Source of the DNA: Paracyclopina nana
Taxonomy: Eukaryota; Arthropoda; Copepoda; Cyclopoida; Cyclopettidae
Length of the DNA stretch: 64,000 nt
Reading direction: 5' to 3'
NCBI GenBank assembly: GCA_019096065.1
Contig: JAGUCH010000001.1
Location: forward strand, 14,880,001-14,944,000
In this document: positions 1 through 10,800 of the stretch, piece after piece
Layout: the number at the start of each line of letters is the position of its first letter
How positions within the stretch are numbered: the stretch's first letter is position 1
Translations under genes and position numbers: made by a program
The notes under the pieces: model-generated
What the model was told of the DNA's origin: nothing
Seen by the model: the letters and a program-made list of their open reading frames with translations, nothing else
Database searches by the model: none

Positions 1-75
1 GGTTTCGCGCTTTTCGCCCAGCATCACCTGATTCGGGCTCTGTAGTACATAAAGTAGCAACGAGCTTTTTTCTAG

Positions 76-230
76 GGGTAACACAAATGAGCTTACCCAA
101 CATGGCTGAGTTCCTGGTGGACAAAGGGGGCAGCCTCGATGGTTTTCCCGCCGAATGGGATCCAACAGAGGAAGAGCGATTGATGAGACGACTGATGTCG
201 TCAAGAGGAGCAACGACAACTGAAACCTGA
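76..230 (+). CDS. 3' terminal exon of an unidentified gene (partial)
   Basis: A pyrimidine-rich acceptor ending in CTAG at 75 is followed by an open frame that passes an in-frame ATG at 87 and stops at TGA 228-230. The 48-codon tail from that ATG is acidic and charged, with the peptides AEFLVDKGGSLDGFP and EWDPTEEERLMRRLM. I do not recognise the family. The upstream part of the gene lies outside the window, so the phase of the first codon is inferred. It could also be a tiny separate reading frame beginning at 87. The next gene, NDPK, is on the opposite strand and converges with it, which suits a gene end here. Confidence 0.4.
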
Positions 231-564
231 ATTATACAGCATAAGCATACCAATTGGCTGGATGCTTTCTAATTTGGCTTAAAATGAGCTGTGCACCTGT
301 GCTCCTAGCTATAATTACCGACCTCGTATTCTAAGTGGTGCTGATTTGGAGATCGTCGCTGGTTGTGAAAGATCGGTGCATCTGCAAACGAGTCTCGACG
401 CTTAGTGCTTGAGGCCGGCCTCGAATTGGAGTCCTCGGCCGTGAGAGGCAAGGAGGCCGATGAGTTGGACATAGTGCACGTGCTGTCCTGACCAAAACTG
501 TGCATGCTTTTTAATCTAGCGGAAAAAAGTACGAGATGATGATGAGGTTGACGTCATGTGTATT
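231..564. other. convergent intergenic spacer
   Basis: Spacer between the plus-strand tail exon and the minus-strand NDPK stop. It should hold both 3' untranslated regions. A TTTAAT at 510-515 reads ATTAAA on the minus strand and could be a weak NDPK polyadenylation signal. A 66-codon minus-strand reading frame across 305-505 is low complexity and has no recognisable domain. Confidence 0.4.
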
Positions 565-1020
565 TTAATCGTCATATATCCAGTGTTTAGCATCTTGCTC
601 CCACTCGCTTATGTCATCGCCATCAGAAAACCAAAGCGCAATTTCTCTAGAAGCAGATTCGACCGAGTCCGCGCCATGAATTATATTCCTCGCCGCAATC
701 AGCCCAAAGGTGCCCCTGATTGAGCCGACCTCAGCATTGCGAGGATTCGTTGCCCCAATCAAGCGTCTGGCCTCAGCGACGGCCTCGCGGCCCTGCCAAC
801 ACATGCACACCACTGGGCCCGATCCCACGTATGCCAGGAGATCCTTAAAGAAGGGCTTCTCCGCAAGCTCAGCGTAGTGTTCGCTGAGCAGCTCTTCGCT
901 CGGAGTGCGCATCCGCAAACCCACGAGCTGCATTCCCTTGTCTTCGAATTTTTGTATAATGCGGCCTACTAGGGCACGTTGAACGCCATCAGGCTTTACC
1001 ATCACGTAAGTTCGTTCCAT
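565..1020 (-). CDS. nucleoside diphosphate kinase (NME/awd family), intronless
   Basis: A complete 151-residue protein, close to the usual length of about 152 for group I NDPK, which transfers the gamma phosphate from NTPs to NDPs through a phosphohistidine. The N-terminal motif VMVKPDGVQR, the GATNP segment and the active-site motif RNIIHGADSVESA are visible; the catalytic histidine is H115. It starts at MERTYV, the normal family start, and reads through without an intron. Two positions depart from the usual group I pattern: the serine after the active-site HG is alanine, and the Kpn-loop proline before GTIRG is valine (AEVGSIRG). The absence of introns in an intron-rich genome suggests a retrocopy or a divergent paralogue, but the frame is intact and the catalytic residues are kept. 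Confidence 0.9.
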   Translation of the reverse strand: MERTYVMVKPDGVQRALVGRIIQKFEDKGMQLVGLRMRTPSEELLSEHYAELAEKPFFKDLLAYVGSGPVVCMCWQGREAVAEARRLIGATNPRNAEVGSIRGTFGLIAARNIIHGADSVESASREIALWFSDGDDISEWEQDAKHWIYDD

Positions 1021-1810
1021 CTCGACTAAGAATCTTCTCGTGATGCCGCCCTCTCAAGCTCAATTAACACGCCAACTAACGATTACTCTTTTATTGGAAA
1101 AAGTTTCGTAGAAAACTAAGTTGCGACACGCACGAACACTTTTGCGTCGGTTTGAATGATACTCACTATGTTGGTGGAGAAATGCACTCGCTTTTCCAAC
1201 GGTGGTTGGGGCCTCCTTCTTTTGGGACCTACTGGGAATGTCTTCCTGGGGCTACCACAGCTGCTTTTGAACGCGATCGGAGGCAAAGTTGGCACACGGA
1301 GATCTGAGCTGCGACTGCAATAGACGAGGCCCTGTTCCCTACGAGGTGAACGACGCGCTGACTCTGCAGCCATCCAGAGCCTTATGAGGTATAATTTTCT
1401 TCTCGATGAGAAAGCCCATGGCATGACAATGTTGATGACCATATCATCCAACTTCGATACTTTGAAATACAGCGGCGCTATCACGATACATAGAAAAATG
1501 TGTGTCCCCTCACAACGACATATTGAAGGCTAGGATCTTTATTACCGAAACCATTTCTGGATTTTCTCGACGACTGCAGCAATGGAATTCAGAAAAAAAT
1601 GATTACAAAAAGTGCGATTAGTGCAAAAATGATCTAATTGTTCGAGTGGTCGACGACAAAGATGCTAGCAGCAGCACAGTATGTATATAAGGAGATATAG
1701 TGCGAATGCTAATTACACAGCTATACTATCAACAAAGAAAGCAGCAATTTGTTTTCTCTAACAATTTTTACAGCTAATAATTATGGTAAATATGGTATTC
1801 TGACATAAAT
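1021..1810. other. spacer between NDPK and the zinc-finger gene
   Basis: About 790 bases holding the presumed NDPK promoter and 5' leader next to 1020, and the 3' untranslated region of the zinc-finger gene on the other side. A 122-codon minus-strand frame at 1116-1484 has no recognisable domain and I do not call it. Confidence 0.4.
1538..1543 (-). promoter_or_regulatory. candidate polyadenylation signal for the zinc-finger gene
   Basis: TTTATT on the plus strand reads AATAAA on the minus strand, about 270 bases past the zinc-finger stop codon. Position and sequence fit, but the hexamer is common by chance in AT-rich DNA. Confidence 0.35.
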
Positions 1811-4666
1811 CTACACCTCAGAGTTGACGGGCTCACGGGTGATGTGAGTGCGCAAGTGAGAATTGTAGTTGGATCGCGTGGCTGCAGTCTTTCCGCAAAT
1901 GGCGCACGAGTAGGGTTTGATTCTCGAGTGAACTTTCATATGGTCGGTCAGATAGTAGGACCGCGCGAATTTCTTCGGGCACTGGCGACACTCGAAGGTT
2001 CGCGCCCCAGAGTGCTCGGCTACGTGACGTTGCCAATTGGACTTGGTGGTAAACTGAAGGCCGCAATCATTACACACAAAAGGCTTGATTCCTTTGTGCG
2101 CCCTCATGTGAGCCTCCAACAAACTTTGCCTGTAGTAGGCTTTTCTGCAGAGCTGACACTTGAACGGCCTCGACCTGATGCCTTTGTGTTGCCACTGGTG
2201 ATTCTCGAGGTTGTTCTTGGTAACAAAGCCCATCTTACAGATTTCACACACGAACGGCTTCTGGCCTTGATGCTTGATACGTATGTGCTTATTGATGCTA
2301 GTTTTGTAGAACATTTGGTTGCAAATAGGACACTTTGCTGACAGAGACGCCTTTTTGTTGTCCGGCATGAAGCCAGTTTCATGCTTCAGGCGAATGTGCC
2401 TCGTTAGGCTGGTAGAGTGCACAAAAACTTCTCCACAAAAAGTGCACTTTTTGGGTACGCGCTCGTGGACTTCTTCGGTGTGCCAGTCCAGCGATCTTTG
2501 TGTGGAGAACATTTTGCCACAGTGGCAAAATATTTCTTTCTTCGATTTGGCAGGCCTGTTCGGCTCGTGAATGCGCTTATGCTCGCTAAAGTTGGAATGA
2601 CGCTTGAACCCTTTGCCACAAATGTTGCATATCAGCGGCGCTTCTCCAGTGTGAATTCGCACGTGCTCCTTCAACTTGTTGGGGGAACGAAAGAGCTTTT
2701 GGCAGAATGAGCAGGCGTAGTCCCCTTTTTCGAAATGTCGCTTTCTGTGATCGCGTAGAAGTGAAGCTTTGCTGAACTTTTTGCCGCACTCAAGGCATTC
2801 GAAGGGTTTCTCTTCATTGTGGCAGCTCATATGCTTCATCATCAGTTCCTTGTCACGGAACGCCCTATCACACTTGGGGCACACGTATTCGCCCTTTTCA
2901 TTCGGTAGCACGTCTTTCACATCACCTGATAGCTCGTTGTCTTCGGTCTTGATGCGAGGCAGCATGTTCAAAGATGACGAGTTAGTGGTGGCAGGCTGAT
3001 GATACTCTTTGCGATGGCTCTGAGCCATCTTTCTGTCGTCGAATATTAAATGGCAAGTGGCGCACTTGAATTGGGCTTCGCGGAGCTCCTCTTGGTGTCG
3101 AAACAAATCCAGGCCAGTGGTGAACACAACCAAACATGTATTGCACTTCCAGTGATCTTGATGGAACGAGCCCAGCGCTGGCTGTGAATCAGTTTCAAAT
3201 TTAAAGCTACTCGAAGAGGTCCCCGGTTGGGCCAAGTCAGCCGAGGAGAGCAACGACGAAGCCTCAGACTTCACCTCCGCCAGCCCTTCGAAGCCTGTGT
3301 TGGTGCTGGACTTTTTCGCCTTGACGCCTCCATTTTTGCTCATCTTGGTGCGGCACACGTCGGTTCTGTGAACAACGTACGCCTCGTGGGTGGGAAAATG
3401 GAGGCCGCAAGAGTCGCATTCGAACGACTCGGTTCGCTCTCGCAGGATGGCATTGACAAACGGCTCAAGGGGGTTTGCAGTTGTGCATGAAGCTAGAGTG
3501 AATAGTGGGTCTTCGTCGTCGTCATCCTCGTCATCATCTTGCTCCTCAAGCTGCTCTTCTTCCTCCTCCTCCTCAACTTCTTCGTCATTGTCTTGATCTC
3601 GTTCCATCGTCTCCAACGCCACGAGATCTTGCAAGCTGATATTATCTTCATTGTCGCTGCTGTCTGAGTTTGGCTGATTTTGCGACGAAGACGGCACAGG
3701 AGAATTCGCCGGGTTTTCCTCTTGAGCGGTCAATGGCGTGGTTGACGGAGGTCTAGTTGTCATCGGAGTGTTATTGGGGACGTGGTCAGCGCTGCCGTTG
3801 GCACCGTTGTCATGCTGTGGCAACAAATTCAAGTGGTTCATAAAGTCCTTGAACTCGTTGGTTTCCAATAGTTCATTAGCTACTACGATTTGCACATCAT
3901 CATTCGACTTCAAAAGCTGCTGTGCGTTTCTCAAGTCACTGATCGTTTGAACGGTCAGCTTGTTTTCAATTTTAGGCGTAAGTGGACCGCTGGCTTCATC
4001 GTCGATTGCGTTAGATGGTCCTGGCTTTGGACTAAGCAGACTGCTATCAAAGTCATGGCTGACAAGTTGAGGTTTGACATCTTGTTGGTCGGGATGCGAA
4101 GACAAGTCCACTGGCTGCTGCACCTCCGAAATGGTGGCACCCGAAGAAGAAGTTGACTGGAGCTCCAAATCCCGAATGTGGCTGCTCACCACAGTTAATG
4201 GCGCAGCACTCTTGCTCACCATCTGAATGGGCTGCTGTTGATTCAGCATGTTGGGATATACGTAGCTAGGCACGTTGATTATCAGTGGGGGGCCATTTTG
4301 CTGAGGGATCAGCACGGGGCTCATGACCATTCCCATGCCCATCATGGGCGGCATGATGAGGTTCCCAGAGCTTGTGGCAGAGGCCGCTTGAGTGGCAGCC
4401 ATAAAGTGGAGGCTGTTGTTGCTATAAGACGACGGTGGGATGCTGCCCGGCCTCGAGGGCTGGGACTGAGGCCGGGGTGAAGTTGTTTGCCTGAAGAGGG
4501 CAGCCACAACTTCCTCTTTTGAGTGGCTAGCCATATGAGTGTTCAAAAGGAGGGCTGGCACCCGACCCAAACATACTGGACACTGAGGCATGTCTAACGC
4601 CGCAGATGCTGCTCCTGCAGTGGCCTCCATCTTGAGGCAAACGTACTTGGCCTTTTCAGAGGCCAA
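1811..4666 (-). CDS. large C2H2 zinc-finger transcription factor, single coding exon
   Basis: A 951-residue protein starting at MASEKAKYVC. A lone C2H2 finger sits near residues 29-48 (CPVC...HMASH). A Ser/Pro/Gln/Met-rich stretch follows, then an almost pure Glu/Asp run near residues 360-385. Three further Cys/His modules lie between about 415 and 560, one of them ending in Cys rather than His. A tandem array of twelve fingers fills residues 592-940, several with TGE-like linkers such as HTGEAP and HNEEKPF. The array argues for sequence-specific DNA binding in the nucleus; the acidic and low-complexity N-terminal half may be regulatory. I cannot assign an orthologue, because such arrays are widespread in animals. 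It lies head to head with the PPM1G gene across a spacer of about 1 kb. Confidence 0.88.
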   Translation of the reverse strand: MASEKAKYVCLKMEATAGAASAALDMPQCPVCLGRVPALLLNTHMASHSKEEVVAALFRQTTSPRPQSQPSRPGSIPPSSYSNNSLHFMAATQAASATSSGNLIMPPMMGMGMVMSPVLIPQQNGPPLIINVPSYVYPNMLNQQQPIQMVSKSAAPLTVVSSHIRDLELQSTSSSGATISEVQQPVDLSSHPDQQDVKPQLVSHDFDSSLLSPKPGPSNAIDDEASGPLTPKIENKLTVQTISDLRNAQQLLKSNDDVQIVVANELLETNEFKDFMNHLNLLPQHDNGANGSADHVPNNTPMTTRPPSTTPLTAQEENPANSPVPSSSQNQPNSDSSDNEDNISLQDLVALETMERDQDNDEEVEEEEEEEQLEEQDDDEDDDDEDPLFTLASCTTANPLEPFVNAILRERTESFECDSCGLHFPTHEAYVVHRTDVCRTKMSKNGGVKAKKSSTNTGFEGLAEVKSEASSLLSSADLAQPGTSSSSFKFETDSQPALGSFHQDHWKCNTCLVVFTTGLDLFRHQEELREAQFKCATCHLIFDDRKMAQSHRKEYHQPATTNSSSLNMLPRIKTEDNELSGDVKDVLPNEKGEYVCPKCDRAFRDKELMMKHMSCHNEEKPFECLECGKKFSKASLLRDHRKRHFEKGDYACSFCQKLFRSPNKLKEHVRIHTGEAPLICNICGKGFKRHSNFSEHKRIHEPNRPAKSKKEIFCHCGKMFSTQRSLDWHTEEVHERVPKKCTFCGEVFVHSTSLTRHIRLKHETGFMPDNKKASLSAKCPICNQMFYKTSINKHIRIKHQGQKPFVCEICKMGFVTKNNLENHQWQHKGIRSRPFKCQLCRKAYYRQSLLEAHMRAHKGIKPFVCNDCGLQFTTKSNWQRHVAEHSGARTFECRQCPKKFARSYYLTDHMKVHSRIKPYSCAICGKTAATRSNYNSHLRTHITREPVNSEV

Positions 4667-5700
4667 AGACCACTGCGAAGCGTCCCTCCCCCAGAAAAAG
4701 GGAATGAGCTAGCCGAGCAAGCAAAAAAAGCCTGACTACGTCTGTCTCAAATTGCAGGAGTTATTATAAAGCTTTGTTGGCTGTCAGTCAACTTTTGTTT
4801 ACAAAAATGCCACTTTGCAAACTTTTCTTGAGTGAGAGTGGCCGAAAAATAAATAACTCTGCTGTGTTTTTCACAAAGAACGGGATCATGGTAAACGAGC
4901 TAGCTTTTCTGAGGCACTTTTGAGAACTATTGTAGTCTCGAGCATGAAGCAATGTTCCATTTTCATTGATTGTTATAGCCTTTCAATTGGACCTCATGGT
5001 CCAATTAAAATTGAATTGAAGTATTGACCAGTTATTTTCAACGCCTTTTCAATTTTAAGGTGCAATATTCGAGAGCACGGTCTCTTGTTTGATATATCCT
5101 CTTGAAGACGGTAATTTGGTGCTGCAAACTGTACTTTTTGGGGCAAAATATAATTGTTAGTTGTCGCTGTTTGTAGATCATTGGAGTCTCTTTTGCCTTT
5201 GATTGACGGAACTATTCAGAGCTAAATTAATGCTACTTACAAGTATCCTGCAATTACGATGCAACGAGAGTTTTATGTTTCCGGCATTTCTAAGATTGTT
5301 GGATGGTCCGATCTCGCACTGCGGCCGCCAATTGAAACCAAAATTCGTCAGAATGACCAGATTTGGCTTCTTTTCTTCTGGTTATGACATTCAGGCAAAT
5401 TTGGTTCCATCATCAAACACGCAAATTGCCTCAAGTTCATTTGGCTACAAAAGTATTCTTTTCGTCCCGTCGGAATTTTGCGTCGGGCAACTAGAAAAGA
5501 AACTACGTTTCAAATGAAAATGTCCACAAAATCCGCTAATTACCTGTATGTTACCACTTTCCTATTTGGCATTTTTACAAAACATATGGCTACATATTTA
5601 AAATGTCATCTGGTGACTCTGAGTCGCAAATTCGCTCACGTTGATTTCCGCGCTCACTTCTCGCTGCATAACAAATTTCCACTCATTTTCCCGCAACAAA
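4667..5700. other. divergent promoter region (zinc-finger gene / PPM1G)
   Basis: About 1 kb between two start codons that point away from each other, so both promoters or untranslated leaders should lie here. It contains a short perfect hairpin (4985-5006). Several short open frames near 5200-5760 lack recognisable domains. Confidence 0.45.
4985..5006. repeat. 9-bp perfect inverted repeat with a 4-base loop
   Basis: AATTGGACC at 4985-4993 and its reverse complement GGTCCAATT at 4998-5006 flank the loop TCAT. It is a small possible hairpin or dimer-binding site in the divergent promoter region. Confidence 0.5.
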
Positions 5701-7846
5701 ATGGGCGCTTACCTCTCCGAGCCCATCACGAAGAAAGAGCTCAGCGTGGACGAGGATGAAAACTTCACAGTAGCCTCGGCTTCAATGCAAGGCTGGCGAA
5801 TAAGCCAGGAGGTAATTGTGAATCATTGCTTAATTGGCTCATCAAGCTTCATTACCATTTCTCGAACAGGATGCCCATAACGCAATTCTGAAGTATGACG
5901 ATTACTCGTCGTTGTTTGCCGTCTATGACGGCCACGGAGGGCATGAAGTGGCAGTGTATGCGTCGAAAAAATTGCCTAACTTCATCAAGAGTCGAAAGGA
6001 CTACCGCATGGGCAAAATCAGCGAGGGCCTCGTGGACGCGTTTGTCGAGTTTGACCGCACAATCACGGAGCGCGATGTCGTTCGCGAGCTCCGTGTCATT
6101 GCCGGCAAGGAGGCCGATGGCACGGAAGAAGTGGACCACGAGGAGGTGGACAACCTTTATCAAGAGGCCACCATGCCCATTGAGGCTGTGATGGCGAAAA
6201 GCACCAGTACAACAACTACGACTGCGAATGCCGACGAGGAGAAGGCTGAAGAAAAAACCTCGTCCTCTTCGGCCGCAGCCACAGAAGAAAAGCCCAAGTT
6301 GAACTCGGCAGTGACTCAATTTAAAACGAGAAATGGGGGCAATAAACCCATTTCTCCGTTTCTGAGGGCTAAGCCCTGTGTTGGTGAACATTCTGAAGAA
6401 AAGAAGGGTGGCGACGACGAAAATGCTGCTGCCAAATTGTCTTTCGAGGAAGAAGAAGAGGAGAAGAAACATTTGACCAATGGCAGCACTGATGCTGAAA
6501 ACAACGGCCACAATGGCGAAAAACATTCAGAAAAAGAAGAAGAAGGAGCTGTGAACGGAGAGAGCAAAGTAGAGAACGGCAGTAGTAGTAGTAGTGGTAA
6601 GGGCAAAGGTAAAGGCAAGGGCAAAAGCAGCCAGATTGCCAAGGAGAAAACCGCAACAACGGCTGATGCGGACGCAGAGGCTGAGCCGTCCAAGGCCAAG
6701 AGTGAGGACTCTCCGAAGGCCGCCAAGAAATCGCCCAAATCTGCGGCTGAACTATACCAGAATCTGGTCAATGACGAGGTCATGGACGAAGAGTCCGAAG
6801 AAGACGAGGAAGACGATGAAGCTTTCGGAGCTGAAGACGACTCTGATGAAGATAATGACGAAGACAACGACGACGACGAAGCGGAGAGCGAAGAGGACTC
6901 GGATGAGGAAGAAGAGGACGAGGAGGACGGGGAGCAATTTATCGGAGGAGACTTTAATGAAGAGGTACGCCAAAATCCTCGGGATAAAGTTCTGTCCCTT
7001 TTATTTCTCCCTTTCTCCATCAACATAAAGTAAAGGGATCGATAAAGCTACTTTGTTTTATTGCAGCCTGGAAACGACTCTGGATGCACTGCAGTCGTTG
7101 CTCTGCTTGTGGGCCGCGAGCTTTATGTCGCTAATGCCGGAGATTCGAGATGCGTCGTCTGCAGAAACGGCAAAGCCATCGAAATGTCGTTCGATCACAA
7201 ACCGGAGGACGACAAGGAGCGCGATCGCATCTACAAAGCCGGAGGCCGCGTGACCCCCGACGGTCGGGTGAACGGAGGCCTGAACCTGTCGCGCGCGTTG
7301 GGAGACCACGCTTACAAAACCAACAAGTCTCTACCTCTCACAGAACAGATGATCTCGCCAGTTCCCGACGTGAACACGCTAACCATTGATCCAGAAACAG
7401 ACTCCTTCATCCTGCTGGCTTGCGACGGCATCTGGAATTCTCTTAACAGCCAAGAAGTGGTCGACTTCATCAATGAGAAACTCGAGGAGAAGAAAGATAT
7501 TGACGAAGAGCAAAAGCGCCTATCTAGCATTCTTGAAGAGGTACTAAATTTGGCCGTAACAGTGAGGCCGCACTCATATCTGCCCACCGCGAGCTTTCAC
7601 ATAATCAAACTCTTTTCTTTCTAGCTTTTTGATCACTGCCTGGCTCCAGACAGTATGGGCGATGGCACAGGATGCGACAATATGACCGCAGTCATTGCCA
7701 AGCTGAAGCCCGGAGCCTTTAAAACGAAGCTGGACAGTGAAAAGAGGCCAGCTTCGCCCGAGCTGGAGCAGCCCGCGGCCAAAAAGGCCAAGACTGAAAT
7801 CGCCAGTGAAAGTGATGATGTGAAGAAGGAGGAGGAATTGCATTAA
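5701..7846 (+). CDS. PPM1G: PP2C-family Ser/Thr phosphatase, PPM1G type
   Basis: Four exons, all phase 0: 5701-5811, 5870-6964, 7067-7540 and 7625-7846, giving 633 residues (human PPM1G is about 546). Splicing exons 1 and 2 restores the PP2C motif RISQE|DAHNA. The metal-binding motif YDGHGGHE lies at residues 56-62, ACDGIWN is in exon 3 and GCDNMTAV in exon 4. As in PPM1G, the catalytic domain is split by a long insertion; here it is Ser/Lys/Glu-rich and then strongly acidic at about residues 340-395. The protein starts MGAYLSEP, so N-myristoylation is possible. A lysine-rich tail (PAAKKAKTE) looks like a nuclear signal. PPM1G family members act on nuclear and splicing-linked substrates; the local sequence shows only the enzyme class. 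Confidence 0.93.
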
Positions 7847-10800
7847 CTTAAACCGTATTTTTGTACTACAACTACGCCATAACGATGACACAGGTAGCTC
7901 TCTGTAAGAAGTCCTTCATCATTATCTGGCAAATTCCCGTCGTCTACCGCAACAAGAAGACGTCTTCTGCTGCTACGCACTCTCCAGCTAACCAAGGGAT
8001 TTTACTACTACTACATCTAATTGCATTCCGTAAATCTGAAGATATGCTGCTTAAAGTCTAGTTTTTGGATGAATCACACACAGATACACGACACAGATTT
8101 TTGATGAGAAAAAAACGACTCTACCAGCTCGCTCCTTATGGTTTTTTTTTTTGCGCTGGCAGCTTCCGCCCAGTTTTTGCTGCCTTCATCGGTTTTTTAC
8201 CAGCGGCTTCTCATATTCGCCGAGAAAATTGGAGGACAGCTCAGTATATCACTGTAACATGAGCCTGTCAGCCTTGCTTCGCTCATCTACATCGTGGCTG
8301 AGGCTTTAATCATCGCTCTGCGTAAAGTAGAGGATCGCAGCCTTATGGGCACTTTGCTTCTGGAGCTTACTGGAGTGCAGTACCACCATTGTATTGCTCA
8401 AAATCTCTGAGACGACGCCAGTCAGGGAAATCCAGGCTTGAAAGTGGCTAAATGGCCTTCCGCAGTTTCACCAAGAGTTATATCTTGCCATCGTTGTCTG
8501 GGTGTAGTAGCGCTCTGCTATTTGTTTGGCATAATTTTGGGGGGCAGAGAGTACCTCTACAACGAGGCTGGAGCCGAGTAATTGAGAAAAGGATCCGTTG
8601 GAATTTTGTACCCGGAAAAGTGGAAGCAAGGACAGTCTCAAAAGCAGTCTTCAAATTACATCTTGTGTTGCATTTCCAAGAATTTTTGAGCAGGAAAAAC
8701 TGTAAGCTGAAAGTTTGCAAAAACAATCAAATTCTTCTTGCTAGCTATTTCCAGCAAAAAATGTGTAGGAACGCTCCAGTACTATTAGAATTCAATGCAC
8801 TTTTCAACATGAAAGCCGAAAAGAGTGCATAACCATCTGGGCACAAAGTCTACGCAGACTTTCAAATTGGGATTCTTATGGACAGCTGACCCTAATAGGG
8901 AATTTTTGCGCAAACGGGCATAACTTTGAAGGATAGTATTTAATGCGAAACAGTAAATTTATCGGAATTCGATGGAGGTCGTCGGCTTTTTTAAAGCACT
9001 GCTTCTTCTTGCAGGAGAAGAAGAGCTGGTTCTTCTACTTTTAGGCTGTTTGATAGTGTGAAGGTTGTTCAGAAAGTTGGTGGCCTCTCTACATATAATA
9101 CAGGCGCGAGCGCGAGGCCGCCAGTACTGTCTTGACTTGTTCTCTTTTTCCAATTTTTTCTCTTCAGTTGATGAGGTCGGAGGGCAGAAAAAAGGCTTTG
9201 TTTCTGCCTCAAGGGAGCCTCTTTGTGCATTTTTGTTAAGAAGGCCCAAGAGGTTGGTCATCAAAGGCTAACAAAACAGAAGTAGCACGTGTAACAACTA
9301 ATGGCCTATGCTTTTCCACGCACTAAATATTCCTGACTCAAGACCGATAATTTACTGCTTCCTCGCTCCTGCTTTTTTATTCACTACAAAAAAGATGTAC
9401 TTTTATGGTTGGCTTCAATTCTGGGCAACAATTTGTACCTACTAATTCCATTTGATTTCGGTGCATACTACATCTAAAATAACAGGTTTCTTTCACCTTA
9501 CGTGGGAAGCTATATTGTACGTGAGTGGAAAAAGCTTTCCATGGCAGAGCACATTATCTGGGGAGAAATGAATGAGTCAGGGTCAAGAGTTGCATCAGAC
9601 TCATTAACAGACCTTGCCATAATTGTTACTTATGCTCGCGGGTACTTCAGAAGTAGCAGTATATACAAATAGTAATTGCCTCACTCAGTTTCTTCCTTTC
9701 TGCATTGTGCGTACCCTACGCAATTATGTACGTTACATAGATTACTATGCTTATGTATTCCAATTACTCTTTTCTTCTTCGTATGAAAGGATACAATGAA
9801 CAGATGAAAATGTATAAATATGTTCTGGCTGAATGCACCTCAGAAACTTTGAATTGCTAAAAGGAAGGGAGCTTGAAGGAAAACGAGGGAGAAGTGTAAT
9901 TAAATGGATGGAATGCACCGCGGAACGCATCACGTCACGCCCTGTTGAGGAACTTTTATCTGCCCACCAAACACAAGAGGTTGAGGTTGACTTTTCCCCT
10001 CATTTGTCTGCGGTCTTCATTATTGACTCACCACATGCCAAACATTAGTAATTGCCCCAAAGAAATATGACTGTATGAATCGCTCTGCACACTCACAAAT
10101 AGTATGTAACCACGCTTATTTATTTTAGATCTCCCCCTGCGGACTTGCAATGACTTATGGGCTTAGCTGGCTAATCTACTATTTACTCGATTTGTTTCGG
10201 GAAAACCGCCAAGGCATCAATTGCCAACTTTTTTTCATCAATTGATTGCAAGAGTAAATACTTTTGGGCACAATTGACTTGGTCCATTTTTTGTGCTGCT
10301 GCTTCGGTAGCTCAGTTGGTTGCTGCTGCCGCTGCTACTGCTGCTGCCGATCCCAGTAGTAGTTGAGACGAAGCTCAATCCTCGGCCGTGGACGTCGAAG
10401 CAGCAGAGAAAGCCTCTCTCAACCTCAGTGGTGTGCTGAGCTCCTATTGGAAAACAACAAACAGTGCCGAAAGTGTTATCGTGCGAAAAATCTTCTAGTC
10501 TACTGCATTGTGTACATAATTAAGCGCAGAGCAAAAAAAGTAGCCACGTGGTTAGTGAGAAAACAGCGAGCCGGCATACTTAATTTGATCATCTCTTATA
10601 ACATACAAGGTAAGATATTTCTAGCACGTAATTATCTCCCGAGTTTGAAGGCTGCTGCAAATAAGAGTCAAAGGAGCCAGCAACTTTTTGAGTGCAACTT
10701 AAGCTTTTTTTCTGGGCTGAAAACCGAGGCATAACCTTAGATAATAACTTGAAAGTCCATTTTTCGGCGCGGCTACTCAAGTTTTGTGCACCTCCTTCAC

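Noticed and set aside
6316-7026. 236-codon minus-strand Ser-rich frame
   Set aside because: Antisense shadow of the acidic GAA/GAC-rich insertion of PPM1G.
9833-10048. 71-codon frame in the long 7847-13348 spacer
   Set aside because: Low complexity, no domain and no splice chain; similar short frames occur throughout the spacer.
10305-10350. tRNA-like A-box (GGTAGCTCAGTTGGT) suggesting a tRNA or SINE
   Set aside because: The sequence after it is a CTG/GCC repeat with no anticodon arm, no B-box and no closing acceptor stem.
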